DNA of 54,210 nucleotides from an uncultured Brachyspira sp. (GTDB lineage Bacteria; Spirochaetota; Brachyspiria; Brachyspirales; Brachyspiraceae): NCBI RefSeq assembly GCF_944390595.1, contig NZ_CALXRN010000189.1, positions 1 to 54,210 of the forward strand, read 5' to 3'. Shown piece by piece: positions 52,863 to 54,210 of this stretch (position 1 is its first letter; each line of letters starts with the position of its first letter). The notes under the pieces were generated by a model. It saw only the letters and a program-made list of their open reading frames with translations, ran no database searches and was not told where the DNA came from. The position numbers and the translations under genes were made by a program.

Positions 52863-54149
52863 ATGAAGTTAGAAGTAGGCGAGATTTATATTAAAGATAT
52901 AAAGCTTGACAAAATTTCAAGAGTCGAGAATGGAGTACTTTATGTAAACGAGGAAGAGGTTGCAAAAATTGTACTTGAAGACGATAAGTTAAAAAGTGTA
53001 AAAGTTGATGTAGCTCATCCTGGTGAATCAGTACGTATTACTCCTGTAAAAGATGTAATCGAACCAAGAGTAAAAGTTGAAGGCAGAGGCGGAATATTCC
53101 CTGGAATGATATCCAAAGTAGATACAGTTGGAGAAGGTAAAACTCATGTGTTGAAAGGTGCAGCTGTTGTTACTTGCGGAAAAATAGTTGGATTCCAAGA
53201 AGGTATAATCGATATGACAGGACCTGGTGCTGATTATACTCCATTCTCAAAACTTAATAATTTATGTTTGTTAATAGAGCCTGTAGAGCCTATAGAAAAA
53301 CATGATTATGAAGCAGCAGTAAGAGGTGCTGGTTTAAGAGTAGCTACTTACCTAGGTAAATTAGCTAAAGACTTAACACCAGATAAAACTTTCAGTTATG
53401 AAACTAAACCTATATTTGAACAAGCAGCAATGTATCCTAATTTGCCAAAAGTAGGTTATGTATATATGCTTCAAACACAAGGTTTATTACATGATACTTA
53501 TGTTTATGGTGTTGATGCTAAAAAAATAGTTCCAACATTTGTTTATCCAACAGAAGTTATGGATGGAGCTATAGTAAGCGGTAACTGTGTATCAGCTTGC
53601 GATAAAAACACAACTTACCACCATTTAAATAACCCTATAATTAAAGCTTTATATGAAAGACATGGTAAAGATTATAACTTTATGGGTGTTATTATTACAA
53701 ATGAAAACGTATTCTTAGCTGATAAGATGCGTTCATCAGATTGGTCATCTAAATTAGCTAAATATTTTGGCTTAGATGGTGTAATAGTATCAGAAGAAGG
53801 ATTTGGTAACCCAGATACAGACTTGATAATGAATTGTAAGAAAATTGAAGCACTTGGTATAAAAACTTGTCTTGTAACAGATGAATATGCAGGAAGAGAT
53901 GGATCTTCACAATCATTGGCTGATGCTGATGTATCTGCTAATGCTGTTGTATCAGGCGGTAATGCTAACGTTATTATTAATTTACCAAAAATGGATAAAG
54001 TAATAGGTATGTTAGACTTTACAGATAAAATAGCTGGCGGATTTGACGGATCATTAAAACCAGACGGCTCTATAGAAGCAGAGATACAAGTTATTACTGG
54101 TGCTACAAACGAATTAGGTTTTAACAAATTTAGTGCTACAGGACTATAA
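52863..54149 (+). CDS. grdE: glycine reductase complex component B, alpha/beta proprotein (GrdE)
   Basis: Substrate-binding part of glycine reductase, which turns glycine into acetyl phosphate and ammonia with electrons from thioredoxin, conserving energy in Stickland-type fermentation. 428 residues, normal size. The proprotein is cut at a cysteine that becomes a pyruvoyl group: Cys242 in SGNCVSACDKNTTYHH sits at the position known for this family. Ribosome-binding site AAAGGAG is strong. The selenoprotein subunits GrdA and GrdB should follow. A terminator 60 nt upstream implies its own promoter or anti-termination. Confidence 0.95.
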   Translation: MKLEVGEIYIKDIKLDKISRVENGVLYVNEEEVAKIVLEDDKLKSVKVDVAHPGESVRITPVKDVIEPRVKVEGRGGIFPGMISKVDTVGEGKTHVLKGAAVVTCGKIVGFQEGIIDMTGPGADYTPFSKLNNLCLLIEPVEPIEKHDYEAAVRGAGLRVATYLGKLAKDLTPDKTFSYETKPIFEQAAMYPNLPKVGYVYMLQTQGLLHDTYVYGVDAKKIVPTFVYPTEVMDGAIVSGNCVSACDKNTTYHHLNNPIIKALYERHGKDYNFMGVIITNENVFLADKMRSSDWSSKLAKYFGLDGVIVSEEGFGNPDTDLIMNCKKIEALGIKTCLVTDEYAGRDGSSQSLADADVSANAVVSGGNANVIINLPKMDKVIGMLDFTDKIAGGFDGSLKPDGSIEAEIQVITGATNELGFNKFSATGL

Positions 54150-54205
54150 TCTAGTATTGTGATACTGAGTTTTTAAAATATAAACAAAATTTTAGGAGGA
54201 AAGCC

Positions 54206-54210
54206 ATGAG
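54206..54210 (+). CDS. start of the next grd gene, probably grdA (cut by window edge)
   Basis: ATG at 54206 with a perfect AGGAGG-type site (TTAGGAGGAAAGCC) upstream, 56 nt after grdE. Only the first five bases are visible. In known grd operons the gene after grdE is grdA, a selenoprotein; this is by analogy only. Confidence 0.45.

Noticed and set aside
53672-54127. 151-codon minus-strand frame within grdE
   Set aside because: Shadow of grdE; grdE has all family motifs and a strong ribosome-binding site.
1-54210. CRISPR array, prophage, rRNA operon or insertion sequence
   Set aside because: No regularly spaced repeats, phage structural genes, rRNA-like sequence or transposase was seen; the Rpn stub is the only mobile-type remnant.

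Overview
The window is about 54 kb of very AT-rich chromosome (roughly 27% GC by eye) with dense, mostly short operons. The gene set points to a spirochaete of the genus Brachyspira: two BAPKO_0422-type outer-membrane beta-barrel genes in tandem, many short-signal lipoproteins, a grd (glycine reductase) operon, exported rubrerythrin, and an Rpn/PD-(D/E)XK remnant of a kind common in that genus. Genus is an inference from gene content; species cannot be told from sequence alone.

Layout. 1-8.1 kb (minus strand): acpP (cut by the edge), fabG, a phosphohexomutase, then a long minus-strand run of a hypothetical gene, a TPR protein, dciA-like, a sigma factor with a possible partner, tag, and a cyclic-nucleotide-binding-type gene broken by a one-base slip. 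8.2-13.4 kb: cyuA-like desulfidase, galactokinase-like gene, prfB with its programmed frameshift, and two outer-membrane proteins. 13.5-16.8 kb (minus): pgsA-like gene and a Gld-type ABC exporter. 17-20.2 kb: a RavA/ViaA-like MoxR-VWA pair in which the ATPase gene carries an in-frame stop. 20.3-22.8 kb: rnc, rpe, rarD. 22.8-26.4 kb (minus): an ECF transporter operon (S, TudS-like protein, A, A, T). 26.7-32.5 kb: aminotransferase, ankyrin-type lipoprotein, exported rubrerythrin, ftsY, aroA. 32.4-43.2 kb (mostly minus): an ABC substrate-binding lipoprotein and a decayed relative, a dolichol-phosphate-mannose-synthase-like transferase, a DUF4132 giant, rlmN, an FmdB zinc ribbon, a chemoreceptor, a BrkB-family protein, tRNA-Leu(UAG) and two small envelope proteins. 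43.3-50.8 kb: pepT, an Rpn fragment, thyA, a complete type II restriction-modification pair, folA, a TPR protein and a C26 peptidase. 51.1-54.2 kb: grdX, trxB, grdE and the first bases of the next grd gene.

Most striking stretch: between trxB and grdE there is no trxA. Instead there is a 60-codon reading frame with a good ribosome-binding site, an in-frame TGA at codon 6, and a hairpin with a GGT loop 18 nt after that TGA, the same TGA-to-GGT distance I recall for the E. coli fdhF SECIS. The frame's stop codon lies inside a strong intrinsic terminator just upstream of grdE. I propose, as inference only, a selenocysteine-sensing leader that couples UGA read-through to transcription of the selenoprotein-containing glycine reductase genes.

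Other themes: at least four genes are out of frame by exactly one base in a short A/T homopolymer (cyclic-nucleotide-binding gene, ankyrin lipoprotein, rubrerythrin, decayed binding protein). This could be sequencing error, real decay or slippage. The restriction-modification pair sits between the two folate/dTMP genes thyA and folA. The ECF operon carries a TudS-like putative desulfidase, suggesting uptake and desulfuration of a thio-compound.
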